From: CAJXYS01 sp913063035
GTDB lineage: Bacteria; Pseudomonadota; Alphaproteobacteria; Rhodobacterales; Rhodobacteraceae
Length of the DNA stretch: 64,000 nucleotides
Reading direction: 5' to 3'
NCBI RefSeq assembly: GCF_050586465.1
Contig: NZ_JBOCEG010000005.1
Location: 1 to 64,000, forward strand
Below, piece by piece: positions 1 through 8,652 of this stretch; position 1 is the first letter of the stretch; each line of letters opens with the position of its first letter. The position numbers and the translations under genes are program-made. A model generated the notes under the pieces. The model was not told where the DNA came from. It saw only the letters and a list, made by a program, of their open reading frames with translations, and searched no databases.

Positions 1-73
<73 letters not shown>

Positions 74-81
74 CCCGGGCC

Positions 82-951
82 TCAGGCCCGCACCAGCGTC
101 TCGTAGCTCTCAGCGATGTCGCGGGTCAGCGCCCCGACCTCGAAAGCATAGTCCCCGATCTGGCCCACGGGCGTGACCTCGGCGGCCGTGCCGGTCAGCC
201 AGCACTGCTCGAAGCCTTCCAGTTCCTCGGGCATGATGTGGCGCTCGTGGACGGCGACGCCGCGCTCGCGCAGCATGCCGATGACGGTCTGGCGGGTGAT
301 CCCGTTGAGGAAGCAGTCCGGCGTCGGCGTGTGCACCTCGCCATCCTTGACGAAGAAGATGTTGGCGCCGGTCGCCTCGGCCACGTAGCCGCGGTAGTCG
401 AACATCATCGCGTCCGAGCAGCCCCTCGCCTCGGCGGCGTGCTTGGACATGGTGCAGATCATGTAGAGACCGGAGGCCTTGGCGTCGCTCGGGATGGTCT
501 CGGGGCTCGGCCGCTTCCATTTCGAGATGTCGAGCTTGGCGCCCTTCATCTTGGCATCGCCGTAATAGGCGCCCCATTCCCAGACGGCGACGGCCAGGCG
601 CACCGGGTTGCGGTGGCTGGCGACGCCCATGTCCTCGCCCGCGCCGCGCCAGGCGACCGCGCGCACATAGGCGTCCGACAGCCCGTTGGCCTGCATCGCC
701 TCGGCCTTGGCGGCCTCGATCTGGTCGACGGTCCAGGGGATCGGCATGTCGAGCGCCGCGCCCGAGCGCAGCAGCCGCTCGGAGTGGTCGCGGCTCTTGA
801 AGATCCGGCCGCCATAGGCGCGCTCGCCCTCGAAGACGGAAGAGGCGTAGTGCAGCGCGTGCGTCAGCACGTGCACGTTGGCCTCGCGCCACGGCACCAG
901 CGTGCCGTCCATCCAGATGAACCCGTCGCGATCGTCGTAGGTTCCGGCCAT
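82..951 (-). CDS. ilvE: Branched-chain amino acid aminotransferase
   Basis: Class IV (fold type IV) PLP aminotransferase of 289 residues. It moves the amino group between glutamate and the 2-oxo acids of leucine, isoleucine and valine in the cytoplasm. The PLP-binding lysine is probably K158 in SDAKASGLYM, and the family stretch VAEATGANIFFVKDG follows near residue 190. C-terminal GTAAEVTPV is the usual phosphate-binding region. Length and start (MAGTYDDRDG) fit the family. It is divergent from petP across 188 bp. A second, more distant class IV aminotransferase lies at 22232-23131. Specificity for branched-chain substrates is inferred from similarity. Confidence 0.93.
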   Translation of the reverse strand: MAGTYDDRDGFIWMDGTLVPWREANVHVLTHALHYASSVFEGERAYGGRIFKSRDHSERLLRSGAALDMPIPWTVDQIEAAKAEAMQANGLSDAYVRAVAWRGAGEDMGVASHRNPVRLAVAVWEWGAYYGDAKMKGAKLDISKWKRPSPETIPSDAKASGLYMICTMSKHAAEARGCSDAMMFDYRGYVAEATGANIFFVKDGEVHTPTPDCFLNGITRQTVIGMLRERGVAVHERHIMPEELEGFEQCWLTGTAAEVTPVGQIGDYAFEVGALTRDIAESYETLVRA

Positions 952-1070
952 GTTGCGTCCTCGTCTTGCTCGGCGGCCCGGCGGGCCACATCGTTTCCAT
1001 TTATTGCGTCACTTAGGTCCGATCCGGACATAAAGTTTCGCCAAAGCGCAAATCCGCTAGCATTTGATTC

Positions 1071-1099
1071 TTGGAAAGTCAACAAGGCTGACTTAATAT
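1071..1099 (+). promoter_or_regulatory. Likely sigma-70-type promoter of petP-petR
   Basis: A -35-like TTGGAA (1071-1076) and a -10-like TAATAT (1094-1099) are separated by exactly 17 bp, in an AT-rich patch inside otherwise GC-rich sequence. Transcription would start near 1106, leaving a leader of about 34 bases with GAAAGGA (1122-1128) before the petP ATG at 1140. This is the best-looking promoter in the window, but it is read by eye only. Confidence 0.6.
1076..1094. promoter_or_regulatory. Inverted repeat between -35 and -10 of petP, candidate operator
   Basis: AAGTCA (1076-1081) and TGACTT (1089-1094) form perfect 6-bp arms around a 7-base spacer. The repeat fills the space between the predicted -35 and -10 boxes, where a bound repressor would block RNA polymerase. 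MarR-family proteins usually bind palindromes of this size and often repress their own genes, so PetP is the obvious candidate ligand. That assignment is inference. Confidence 0.5.
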
Positions 1100-1139
1100 C
1101 CTTCGGCAATTCACATCGCGCGAAAGGATCGCCGGACCC

Positions 1140-1655
1140 ATGCAGGACCAGCGCACATCGCCACACCCGGCCGGGGGCGAGAACCTCCTCTTCCTGACCG
1201 ACGATCAGCTTCGCCGGGGCATCGAGGCGATGTTCTTCGCCTATCGCGGCTTCACCGCCGATCCGGACCGCATCCTCGAGAACTACGCCTATGGCCGGGC
1301 GCATCACCGGGCGATCCATTTCATCAATCGCAGTCCTGGCACCACCGTGTCGAACCTGCTGGACGTTCTCGGCGTGACCAAGCAGTCGCTCAACCGCGTG
1401 CTGCGAACCCTGATCGAGGACGGCCTCGTCGAAAGCCGCGTCGGCACCCGCGACAAGCGCGAGCGCCATCTCTACCTCACCGAGGAGGGCCGGGCGCTGG
1501 AACGCGACCTCTCGGAGGCGCAGCGGCGGCGGATGCGCGCCGCCTACCGCGCCGCCGGACCCGAGGCCGTGGCCGGCTTCCGGCTGGTGCTCGAGCAGAT
1601 GATGGATCCCCAGATGCGCGCGTGGTTCAATGCCCTGAAGGACGGGGGAAGCTGA
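1140..1655 (+). CDS. petP: MarR-family regulator, PetP type
   Basis: 171-residue winged-helix DNA-binding protein. The core lies at about residues 65-130: recognition helix GVTKQSLNRVLRTLI, then a wing GTRDKRERHLYLTEEG, the usual MarR pattern. It sits directly before an OmpR-type response regulator and overlaps it by one base (TGATG). That pairing and the sequence match PetP-PetR of Rhodobacter capsulatus, where the pair lies upstream of the cytochrome bc1 genes and petR is needed for respiratory and photosynthetic growth. No bc1 genes follow here. The family is clear; the petP name rests on the pairing. Confidence 0.85.
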   Translation: MQDQRTSPHPAGGENLLFLTDDQLRRGIEAMFFAYRGFTADPDRILENYAYGRAHHRAIHFINRSPGTTVSNLLDVLGVTKQSLNRVLRTLIEDGLVESRVGTRDKRERHLYLTEEGRALERDLSEAQRRRMRAAYRAAGPEAVAGFRLVLEQMMDPQMRAWFNALKDGGS

Positions 1656-2365
1656 TGCAGGACATCGCACCGGAGGCCCACCTGCTCATCGTCGACGACG
1701 ACGAGCGGATCCGTGGGCTCCTGCAGAAATTCCTGATCCGCCACGGCTTCTGGGTCACCGCGGCCCGTGACGCGGCCCAGGCACGGCGCCTGCTGGCCGG
1801 GCTCGATTTCGACCTGATGGTGCTCGACGTGATGATGCCCGGCGAGGACGGGATCAGCCTGACCCGCGCCATCCGGGACACCCACACGACGCCGATCCTG
1901 CTGCTGACCGCCAAGGGCGATGCCGACGATCGCATCGCCGGGCTGGAAGCCGGTGCCGACGACTACCTGGCCAAGCCGTTCGAGCCGAAGGAACTCCTGC
2001 TGCGGATCAACGCGATCCTGCGCCGGGTGCCCGGCGCGGCCGACCAGGCGGCGGAGGTGCCGAAGATGCTGCACCTGGGCCCGGTGCGCTATGACATGGA
2101 ACGCGGCGAACTCTGGCGCGGCACCGAGTCGGTGCGCCTGACCGCGACCGAGGCGCAGCTGATGCGGATCTTCGCGGCCTGCCCGGGCGAGCCGGTGAGC
2201 CGGGCAAAGCTGGTCGAGGACCTGGGCCGCGACCGCGGCCAGGCGCAGGAACGCGCCGTGGATGTCCAGATCACGCGCCTGCGCCGCAAGATCGAGGCCG
2301 ACCCGAAACAGCCCCGCTACCTGCAAACCGTGCGCGGCGCGGGCTACATGCTGGCGCCGGACTGA
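1655..2365 (+). CDS. petR: OmpR-family response regulator, PetR type
   Basis: 236-residue two-domain response regulator. Receiver at about 8-125 with acidic pocket D14-D15-D16, phosphoacceptor D58 (VLDVMMPGEDG), T85 and K107. The OmpR/PhoB winged helix occupies about 140-235, ending in the typical LQTVRGAGYML. I start at ATG 1655 because it overlaps the petP stop in TGATG; a GTG at 1622 would add eleven residues that do not resemble the family. No sensor kinase is adjacent, so it is an orphan regulator here, as reported for R. capsulatus PetR. Confidence 0.88.
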   Translation: MQDIAPEAHLLIVDDDERIRGLLQKFLIRHGFWVTAARDAAQARRLLAGLDFDLMVLDVMMPGEDGISLTRAIRDTHTTPILLLTAKGDADDRIAGLEAGADDYLAKPFEPKELLLRINAILRRVPGAADQAAEVPKMLHLGPVRYDMERGELWRGTESVRLTATEAQLMRIFAACPGEPVSRAKLVEDLGRDRGQAQERAVDVQITRLRRKIEADPKQPRYLQTVRGAGYMLAPD

Positions 2366-2413
2366 CGCGACGATGGCTTGCCGCCCTTGCGGGTGGCGCC
2401 TACCCTTGCCCGC

Positions 2414-3349
2414 ATGACCACCGCGCTGTTCACCCATGATGACGGGCTCGCCCACGAGACGCCGCCCGGCCACCCCGAGCGGATCGACCGGCTGCACGCC
2501 GTCCGGCAGGCGCTGGGCGCCGAACGCTTCGCGCCGCTGCTTCGGGACGAGATGCCGCGCGCGACGGATGCGGATCTGCTGCTCTGCCACCCGCAGGCGC
2601 ATCTCGACACGCTGGCCGCGGCCGCGCCCGAGACCGGCCTCGTGCCGCTGGACCCCGACACGTGGATGTCGCCGGGGACGCTGCACGCCGCCCGGCGCGC
2701 CGTCGGCGGCGCCTGCCGCGCGGTCGACGCGGTGCTGGCCGGCACCGCCGCCAATGCCTTCGTCGCGATGCGCCCGCCGGGCCATCACGCGGAACCCGCC
2801 CGCGCCATGGGCTTCTGCTATTTCGGCACCGCGGCCATCGCCGCCCGCCATGCGCTGGACCGTCACGGCCTCGCCCGCGTGGCGGTTCTGGACTTCGACG
2901 TCCATCACGGGAACGGCACGCAGGCGATCCTCTGGGACGAACCGCGCAGCTTCTACGGGTCGTCGCACCAGATGCCTCTGTTCCCGGGCACCGGCGCACC
3001 CGACGAGACCGGCGCGCACGACACCATCGTGAACGCACCGCTGCGGGCCGGCGCCGGCACCGGCGCCTTCCGGCGTGCCTGGGACGAGACGATCCTGCCG
3101 CGCCTCGACGCCTTCGCGCCGGACCTGATCATCGTCTCGGCCGGGTTCGACGCCCATCGCGCCGACCCGCTGGCGAGCCTCGAGCTTGGCATCGACGACT
3201 TCGCCTGGATCACCAGCCGGATCTGCGACCTGGCCGACGCGCATGCCGGCGGGCGGGTGGTCTCGACACTGGAGGGTGGTTATGATCTTTCTGCGCTGGC
3301 GGCCTCGGCCGCGGCGCATGTGGACGTTTTGATGGAGCGGGGCGAATGA
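2414..3349 (+). CDS. Histone deacetylase family protein (zinc amidohydrolase)
   Basis: 311-residue arginase/deacetylase-fold enzyme like class II HDACs, AcuC and acetylpolyamine amidohydrolases. The catalytic pair is H124-H125 in RPPGHHAEP; zinc ligands D162 and H164 lie in DFDVHHGNGT, and a third Asp in SAGFDAHRADPL. Residues 1-30 carry the conserved THDDGLAHETPPGHPERIDR. The substrate cannot be read from sequence; deacetylation of small acetylated amines or of proteins is possible. Its last four bases overlap the xseB start (ATGA), so it is probably co-transcribed with xseB-ispA-dxs. ATG 2414 gives the family N-terminus; a TTG at 2378 is less likely. Confidence 0.88.
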   Translation: MTTALFTHDDGLAHETPPGHPERIDRLHAVRQALGAERFAPLLRDEMPRATDADLLLCHPQAHLDTLAAAAPETGLVPLDPDTWMSPGTLHAARRAVGGACRAVDAVLAGTAANAFVAMRPPGHHAEPARAMGFCYFGTAAIAARHALDRHGLARVAVLDFDVHHGNGTQAILWDEPRSFYGSSHQMPLFPGTGAPDETGAHDTIVNAPLRAGAGTGAFRRAWDETILPRLDAFAPDLIIVSAGFDAHRADPLASLELGIDDFAWITSRICDLADAHAGGRVVSTLEGGYDLSALAASAAAHVDVLMERGE

Positions 3350-3597
3350 GCGACGGCGACGAGAAACCGGTCGACAAGATGAGCTTCGAGGAAGCGATGC
3401 AGGAGCTTGAGCAGGTGGTCGGCCGGCTCGAGACCGGGCAGGTGCCGCTGGAGGACTCGATCAAGCTCTACGAGCGGGGCAATGCGCTGAAAGCCCATTG
3501 CGAGGCCAAGCTGAAGCAGGCCGAGGAAAAGGTCGCGCAGATCACGACCGATGCCGAGGGCAACGCCACCGGTACCACCCCGGTCGACGGATCCTGA
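3346..3597 (+). CDS. xseB: Exodeoxyribonuclease VII small subunit
   Basis: 83-residue small subunit of exonuclease VII, which with several copies of it and one XseA degrades single-stranded DNA. The conserved core MSFEEAMQELEQVVGRLE is at about residues 10-27, then DSIKLYERGNALKAHCEAKL, a two-helix hairpin typical of the family. Length is normal. Start overlaps the upstream deacetylase (ATGA) and its stop overlaps the ispA ATG (TGATG). The xseB-ispA-dxs order is widespread in proteobacteria. xseA is not in the window. Confidence 0.95.
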   Translation: MSDGDEKPVDKMSFEEAMQELEQVVGRLETGQVPLEDSIKLYERGNALKAHCEAKLKQAEEKVAQITTDAEGNATGTTPVDGS

Positions 3598-4466
3598 TGT
3601 TCGAGAATCGGCTGGCCGTCGCCGCCACCGAGATCCAGGCCGAACTCGACCGCGCCCTCGCGCCCCTCGGGCAGGACGCGCTTGGCGCGGCGATGCGCTA
3701 TGCCGCGGGCGGCGGCAAGCGGCTTCGCGCCTTCCTCGTGATCGAAGGCGCACGGCTCCACGGCGTGCCGCGCGGCCAGGCGCTGCGCGCGGGCGCGGCG
3801 GTGGAATGCGTCCACGCCTATTCCCTCGTGCATGACGACCTGCCCTGCATGGATGACGACGATCTCCGCCGGGGCCAGCCCACCGTGCACGTGAAATGGG
3901 ACGAGGCGATCGCCGTTCTCGCCGGCGACGCGCTGCAGACCCTGGCCTTCGAGATGCTCGGCGATCCGGCGACCGCGCCGGATCCGGCCCGCCGCATCGA
4001 CCTGGTCGCCAGCCTTGCCCGGGCGGCCGGCGCCGCGGGCATGGTCGGCGGCCAGGCCAGGGACATCGCCGCCGAGAATGCGTCTGCCCCCCTGACGCTC
4101 GACCAGATCACCACGCTCCAGGCCGGCAAGACCGGCGCCCTCATCCGCTGGTCGGCCGAGGCCGGGCCGCGGCTTGCCGGGGCGGACCCGGCCGCGCTCG
4201 GCGCCTATGCCGAGGCGCTCGGGCTTGCCTTCCAGATCGCCGACGACATCCTGGACGTGGAGGGCGACGCCGAACGGACCGGCAAGCGCGTCGGAAAGGA
4301 TGCCGCGGCAGGCAAGGCGACCTTCGTCTCGCTGCTCGGGCTCGACGGGGCAAGGGCCCGTGCCACGGAACTGGCGGAAACCGCATGCGCGGCGCTCGCC
4401 CCTTACGGGGCGGACGGCGAAACCTTGCGGCAGGCGGCGCGTTTCGTTATCTCCCGGCAGATGTAA
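3597..4466 (+). CDS. ispA: Farnesyl diphosphate synthase
   Basis: 289-residue trans-prenyltransferase that condenses isopentenyl diphosphate with DMAPP and then geranyl diphosphate to make C15 farnesyl diphosphate. The first aspartate-rich motif begins at D80-D81 (DDLPCMDDDDLRRG) and the second is DDILDVEGD near residue 215. GGGKRLRAFL near residue 38 is the substrate-binding segment. ATG 3597 lies in TGATG with the xseB stop; an upstream in-frame extension would only read through xseB in another frame. Followed by dxs 18 bp downstream. Confidence 0.95.
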   Translation: MFENRLAVAATEIQAELDRALAPLGQDALGAAMRYAAGGGKRLRAFLVIEGARLHGVPRGQALRAGAAVECVHAYSLVHDDLPCMDDDDLRRGQPTVHVKWDEAIAVLAGDALQTLAFEMLGDPATAPDPARRIDLVASLARAAGAAGMVGGQARDIAAENASAPLTLDQITTLQAGKTGALIRWSAEAGPRLAGADPAALGAYAEALGLAFQIADDILDVEGDAERTGKRVGKDAAAGKATFVSLLGLDGARARATELAETACAALAPYGADGETLRQAARFVISRQM

Positions 4467-4483
4467 TCCGGGGTACAGTCACC

Positions 4484-6418
4484 GTGACAGATCAGGCCAG
4501 GCCCGATACGCCGCTTCTCGACACCATCTCGAGTCCCGCCGACATGAAACGGCTCGGCGACGGCGAGCTGCGCCGGCTGGCCGACGAACTGCGCGCCGAG
4601 ACCATCTCGGCAGTCTCGGAGACCGGCGGCCACCTGGGCGCGGGGCTCGGCGTGGTGGAGCTGACCGTGGCGCTCCACGCCGTCTTCGACACGCCGCATG
4701 ACCGGCTGATCTGGGACGTCAGTCACCAGACCTACCCCCACAAGATCCTGACCGGCCGGCGCGACCGCATCCGGACGCTTCGCCAGGGCGGCGGGCTCTC
4801 GGGATTCACCAAGCGCTCCGAAAGCCCCTATGACCCCTTCGGCGCGGCCCACAGCTCCACCTCGATCTCGGCCGCGCTGGGCTTCGCGGCCGCGCGCGAT
4901 CTCGGCGGCGCCCCCGAACACGGCATCGGCGACTGCATCGCCGTGATCGGCGACGGCGCCATGAGCGCGGGCATGGCCTTCGAGGCGATGAACAATGCCG
5001 GGCACCTGAAAAAGCGCCTCTTCGTCGTCCTCAACGACAACGAGATGTCCATCGCGCCCCCGGTCGGCGCGATGTCGAACTATCTCTCGCGGCTCTATGC
5101 CGGGGCGCCGTTCCAGGAACTCAAGGCCGCCGCGAAGGGCGCGGTGAGCCTCCTGCCGCCGCCCTTCCAGCAGGGCGCCAAGCGCGCCCGGGACATGCTC
5201 AAGCACATGACCGTGGGCGGCACGCTTTTCGAAGAGCTGGGCTTTTCCTATGTCGGCCCGATCGACGGGCACGACATGGACCAGTTGCTGGCCGTGCTGC
5301 GCACGGTCCATGACAGGGCCGACGGACCGGTGCTGATCCACGCGATCACCCGCAAGGGCAAGGGCTACGCCCCGGCCGAGCAGGCCGCCGACCGCGGCCA
5401 CGGCGTCGCGAAGTTCGACGTCGTCACCGGCGAGCAGAAGAAGAAACCGTCGAACGCGCCGAGCTATACCAAGGTCTTCGCCCGAACCCTGATCCAGGAA
5501 GCCGAGCGTGACCCGCGCATCGTCGCCGTGACCGCGGCCATGCCCGACGGCACCGGGCTCGACCTTTTCGGCGACCGGTTCCCGAACCGCGTCTTCGACG
5601 TCGGCATCGCCGAGCAACACGGCGTGACCTTCGCCGCCGGCCTCGCGGCGGGGGGGATGAAGCCCTTCGCGGCGATCTATTCGACCTTCCTGCAGCGTGG
5701 CTACGACCAGGTCGTGCACGACGTCGCGATCCAGCGCCTGCCGGTGCGATTCGCCATCGATCGCGCCGGGCTGGTCGGCGCCGACGGCCCGACCCATGCC
5801 GGCAGCTTCGACATCGCCTATCTCGCCAACCTGCCCGATTTCGTGGTCATGGCCGCGGCAGACGAGGCCGAACTGGTGCACATGGTCGCCACCGCCGCCG
5901 CCATCGACGATCGCCCCTCGGCCTTCCGCTATCCCCGCGGCGAGGGCGTCGGCGTCGAGATGCCGGAGCGCGGCGAGGTGCTGGAGATCGGCAAGGGCCG
6001 CATGATCCGCGAGGGCGGCCGGGTCGCCATCCTCTCCTTCGGGGCGCGCCTGGCCGCGGTGCTGGCCGCCTGCGAGAGGCTCGAGGCCCGCGGCATCAGC
6101 CCGACCGTGGCGGATGCCCGTTTCGCCAAGCCGCTCGACCGCGAGCTGATCCTGGATCTCGCCGCCGGTCACGAGGCGCTGATCACCATCGAGGAGGGCG
6201 CCATCGGCGGGTTCGGCAGCCATGTCGCGCAACTCCTGGCCGAGGCGGGCGTCTTCGACCACGGGCTCAAATACCGCTCGATGGTGCTGCCCGACACCTT
6301 CATCGACCAGGACGGCCCCGACGCGATGTACGCCGAAGCCAGGCTTAACGCTCCCGATATCGAGGCGAAGGTGCTCGAGACCCTCGGGATCGCGGAAATG
6401 TCCAGCCGACGGGCGTGA
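4484..6418 (+). CDS. dxs: 1-deoxy-D-xylulose-5-phosphate synthase
   Basis: 644-residue thiamine-diphosphate enzyme; joins pyruvate and glyceraldehyde 3-phosphate in the first step of the MEP isoprenoid pathway. Seen: GGHLGAGLGVVELTVALH near residue 45, IWDVSHQTYPHKI, the ThDP/Mg site GDGAMSAGMAFEAMNN then NDNEMSIAPPVGAMS, and in the second domain GIAEQHGVTFAAGLA with the catalytic Glu. Only a GTG at 4484 gives the expected N-terminus and length; longer in-frame reading runs into ispA in another frame. Last gene of the deacetylase-xseB-ispA-dxs run. ispH is at 52224. Confidence 0.96.
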   Translation: MTDQARPDTPLLDTISSPADMKRLGDGELRRLADELRAETISAVSETGGHLGAGLGVVELTVALHAVFDTPHDRLIWDVSHQTYPHKILTGRRDRIRTLRQGGGLSGFTKRSESPYDPFGAAHSSTSISAALGFAAARDLGGAPEHGIGDCIAVIGDGAMSAGMAFEAMNNAGHLKKRLFVVLNDNEMSIAPPVGAMSNYLSRLYAGAPFQELKAAAKGAVSLLPPPFQQGAKRARDMLKHMTVGGTLFEELGFSYVGPIDGHDMDQLLAVLRTVHDRADGPVLIHAITRKGKGYAPAEQAADRGHGVAKFDVVTGEQKKKPSNAPSYTKVFARTLIQEAERDPRIVAVTAAMPDGTGLDLFGDRFPNRVFDVGIAEQHGVTFAAGLAAGGMKPFAAIYSTFLQRGYDQVVHDVAIQRLPVRFAIDRAGLVGADGPTHAGSFDIAYLANLPDFVVMAAADEAELVHMVATAAAIDDRPSAFRYPRGEGVGVEMPERGEVLEIGKGRMIREGGRVAILSFGARLAAVLAACERLEARGISPTVADARFAKPLDRELILDLAAGHEALITIEEGAIGGFGSHVAQLLAEAGVFDHGLKYRSMVLPDTFIDQDGPDAMYAEARLNAPDIEAKVLETLGIAEMSSRRA

Positions 6419-6616
6419 TCTGCGCCAGGTGGGAACTGGCCTGCGGGTCGAGGATGCGCGACAGGCGTCACCCGTCCCTGGGGCGGCGGGCAATCCGCCC
6501 GGACGCGGCATCGTCCGGATCCCGCGCGGCCCGCGCCGGCGGCGGAAACGGGCCCCGCGGCCGCGCAGCGGGCGTGGGGTGACGAAGGGAATGGCGCCGC
6601 AGGCGCCGCCGCGCGG

Positions 6617-7420
6617 TCAGCGCTCGTCCCCGCGCTCCAGTTTCTTCTCGATGGCCTCGAGGCGGGCGAGCACCTGGTCGCGATAGGCGTCCGTGCGCTC
6701 GACGTCCTCGGCGTGGTGGGCGTCCTGCATCGAATTCACGATCAGGCCCACCAGCAGGTTCACCACGGCGAAGGTGGTGACCATGATGAAGGGCACGAAG
6801 AAGGCCCAGGCATATGGATAGGTCTCCATCACGGGCCGCACGATCCCCATCGACCAGCTTTCCAGCGTCATGATCTGGAAGAGCGAATAGGCCGACCGGC
6901 CCAGCGTTCCGAACCACTCGGGAAAGCTGTCGCCGAAGAGCTTGGTCGACATCACCGCGCCGATGTAGAAGATCAGCCCCATGAGCAGGAAGACCGAGCC
7001 CATGCCGGGCAGGGCCGTGATGAAACCCTCGACGACCCGGCGCAGCCGCGGCGCGACCGAGACGACGCGCAGCACCCGCAGGATGCGGAGCGCCCGCAGC
7101 ACGGACATGCTCTGGCTGCCGGGCACCAGCGAGATGCCGACGATCACGAAGTCGAAGAAGCCCCAGCCGGTCTTCAGGTACCGGGGGCCGCGGGCGTAGA
7201 GCTTCGCGGCGATCTCGACCACGAAGACCGCGAGGCAGGCCCGGTCGAGCCCCACGATCAGCGGGCCGGCCATCGCCATCAGCGTGTCCGAGGTTTCCAT
7301 GCCGAGCAGCACGGCGTTGAAGAGGATCACCGCGAAGATGGTGTTGGTCACCGCCGGGCGATCCAGCCAGTCGGCAAGCCTCTCGCGGGGGCTCGGGCGT
7401 TTGGGGCGCGTGTCACTCAT
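6617..7420 (-). CDS. Voltage-gated sodium channel, NaChBac/NavAb family
   Basis: 267-residue six-helix ion channel subunit that should form a tetramer in the inner membrane. S4 voltage sensor: regularly spaced arginines R109, R112, R115, R118 in RALRILRVLRVV. Selectivity filter T185-S190 reads TLESWSM, as in NavAb, which gives Na+ selectivity. S6 holds NLLVGLIVNSMQ with the conserved asparagine. The C-terminus (about 238-267, LARLEAIEKKLERG) looks like the four-helix coiled coil of this family. S1-S3 cover about 24-100. The ATGA overlap with the RNA methyltransferase gene upstream is probably incidental packing. Physiological role in roseobacters is unsettled. Confidence 0.93.
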   Translation of the reverse strand: MSDTRPKRPSPRERLADWLDRPAVTNTIFAVILFNAVLLGMETSDTLMAMAGPLIVGLDRACLAVFVVEIAAKLYARGPRYLKTGWGFFDFVIVGISLVPGSQSMSVLRALRILRVLRVVSVAPRLRRVVEGFITALPGMGSVFLLMGLIFYIGAVMSTKLFGDSFPEWFGTLGRSAYSLFQIMTLESWSMGIVRPVMETYPYAWAFFVPFIMVTTFAVVNLLVGLIVNSMQDAHHAEDVERTDAYRDQVLARLEAIEKKLERGDER

Positions 7421-8652
7421 TGCGGATCGATATGGGCGCGCGTGAACTGCGCTGCAAGCTCAACATGGGCCGACCAGCGGAACTGGTCCACCAGTTGCAC
7501 CCAATCGAGGCGGAACCCCGCCTCGGTGAGGGTTTTCGCGTCGCGCGCGAAGGTGACGGGGTTGCAGGAGACCGCCGCGATCCGCGGCACGCCCGAGATC
7601 GCCAGCGCCTGCGTCTGGGCCGCCGCCCCGGCGCGCGGCGGGTCGATCACCGCCGCGCCGAAGCCGGCCAGCTCATCCGGCTGGAGCGGCCGGCGGAACA
7701 GGTCGCGGGTTTCCACCGTCACCGGTTTCAGCCCCTCGCCGTGACGCCAGCCGCGGTCGAGCGCGGCCGTCAGCGCCGCTGTGCCTTCCACGGCATGCAC
7801 CTCCGCCCGCGCGGCGAGCGGCAGCGCGAAGGTGCCACAGCCCGCGAAGAGATCGACCACCCGCCCGGCGCCCGCCACGGCCTCGGCCACGGCCGAGACC
7901 AGCGCGGCCTCTCCCTCGGCGGTGGCCTGCAGGAAGGCGCCGGGTGGCGGTACCACGGCCACGCCCCCGAAACGCTGGATCGGCGGCCGGCGTTCGGCGA
8001 TCTGCTCGCCGTTCCACGAGAGTCGCGCAAGATCGGCCCCTGCGCCCAGCGCCGCCAGCTCGGCGCGCAGCTCGAGATCGAGCGCCCTGGCCTCGCGCAC
8101 CTCGAGATCGACGCCCGCCTCCGACCGGGTCATGGCGAAGGCAAGCGCGCCCTTGCGGCTGGCGCCGAGCCGGGTCAGCTTTTCGCAGAGGGGAACGATC
8201 GCCAGCAGATCCGGGTGCAGGACGCGGCAGTCCGGCACCGCGACGATGGTGTCCGAGGCGCGCGCGTGAAAGCCCACGATCGCCCCCTTCTTGGTGCGGC
8301 GCCCGGCCAGCGTCGCGCGCCGGCGCGCGCCCGGCGGCGACACGGCGGGGGGACGCATCGCGGTCTCCAGCCCCTGCGCGGCCAGCGCGGCCCGGATGAC
8401 CTGCCGTTTCCAGTCCGTGACGAAATCTTCCGACGCGTGTTGCAGCGCGCAGGCCCCGCATGCGGCGTAATGCGGGCAGGGCGCGCGCACGCGGTCGGAC
8501 GCGGGCGAGAGGATGCGCGGCGCGTCCATCCGGCCGGCCTCGACGGTGCCCTCGACGATCTCGCCCGGCAAGGCCCGCGGCACGTAAACCGGCCCCGGGG
8601 CGATCCCGTCGCCCAGGTGGCCCAGCCGCTCGATCGTCAGCCGCGTGCTCAT
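7417..8652 (-). CDS. TrmA/RumA-family RNA (uracil-5-)-methyltransferase
   Basis: 411-residue SAM-dependent RNA methyltransferase. The N-terminal TRAM-like segment is about 1-55 (RLTIERLGHLGDGIA). Cysteines at about 65-80 (CPHYAACGACALQHAS) match the 4Fe-4S cluster pattern of RumA/RlmD. SAM site near 285: VVDLFAGCGTFALPLA. The catalytic region has IDPPRAGAAAQ and then SCNPVTFARD, holding the nucleophilic Cys. The likely product is m5U in 23S rRNA (U1939 or U747 type); which site cannot be read. ATG 8652 overlaps the VOC stop (ATGA) and gives the normal length. Confidence 0.9.
   Translation of the reverse strand: MSTRLTIERLGHLGDGIAPGPVYVPRALPGEIVEGTVEAGRMDAPRILSPASDRVRAPCPHYAACGACALQHASEDFVTDWKRQVIRAALAAQGLETAMRPPAVSPPGARRRATLAGRRTKKGAIVGFHARASDTIVAVPDCRVLHPDLLAIVPLCEKLTRLGASRKGALAFAMTRSEAGVDLEVREARALDLELRAELAALGAGADLARLSWNGEQIAERRPPIQRFGGVAVVPPPGAFLQATAEGEAALVSAVAEAVAGAGRVVDLFAGCGTFALPLAARAEVHAVEGTAALTAALDRGWRHGEGLKPVTVETRDLFRRPLQPDELAGFGAAVIDPPRAGAAAQTQALAISGVPRIAAVSCNPVTFARDAKTLTEAGFRLDWVQLVDQFRWSAHVELAAQFTRAHIDPQ

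Noticed and set aside
4403..6511. Minus-strand open frame of about 702 codons opposite dxs
   Set aside because: dxs shows all its motifs; the antisense frame is a GC artefact.
6593..6607. GGCGCC-GCA-GGCGCC between the converging dxs and sodium channel genes
   Set aside because: Each arm is itself a palindrome, so the stem is expected by chance in such GC-rich DNA, and no T tract follows. Not called a terminator.
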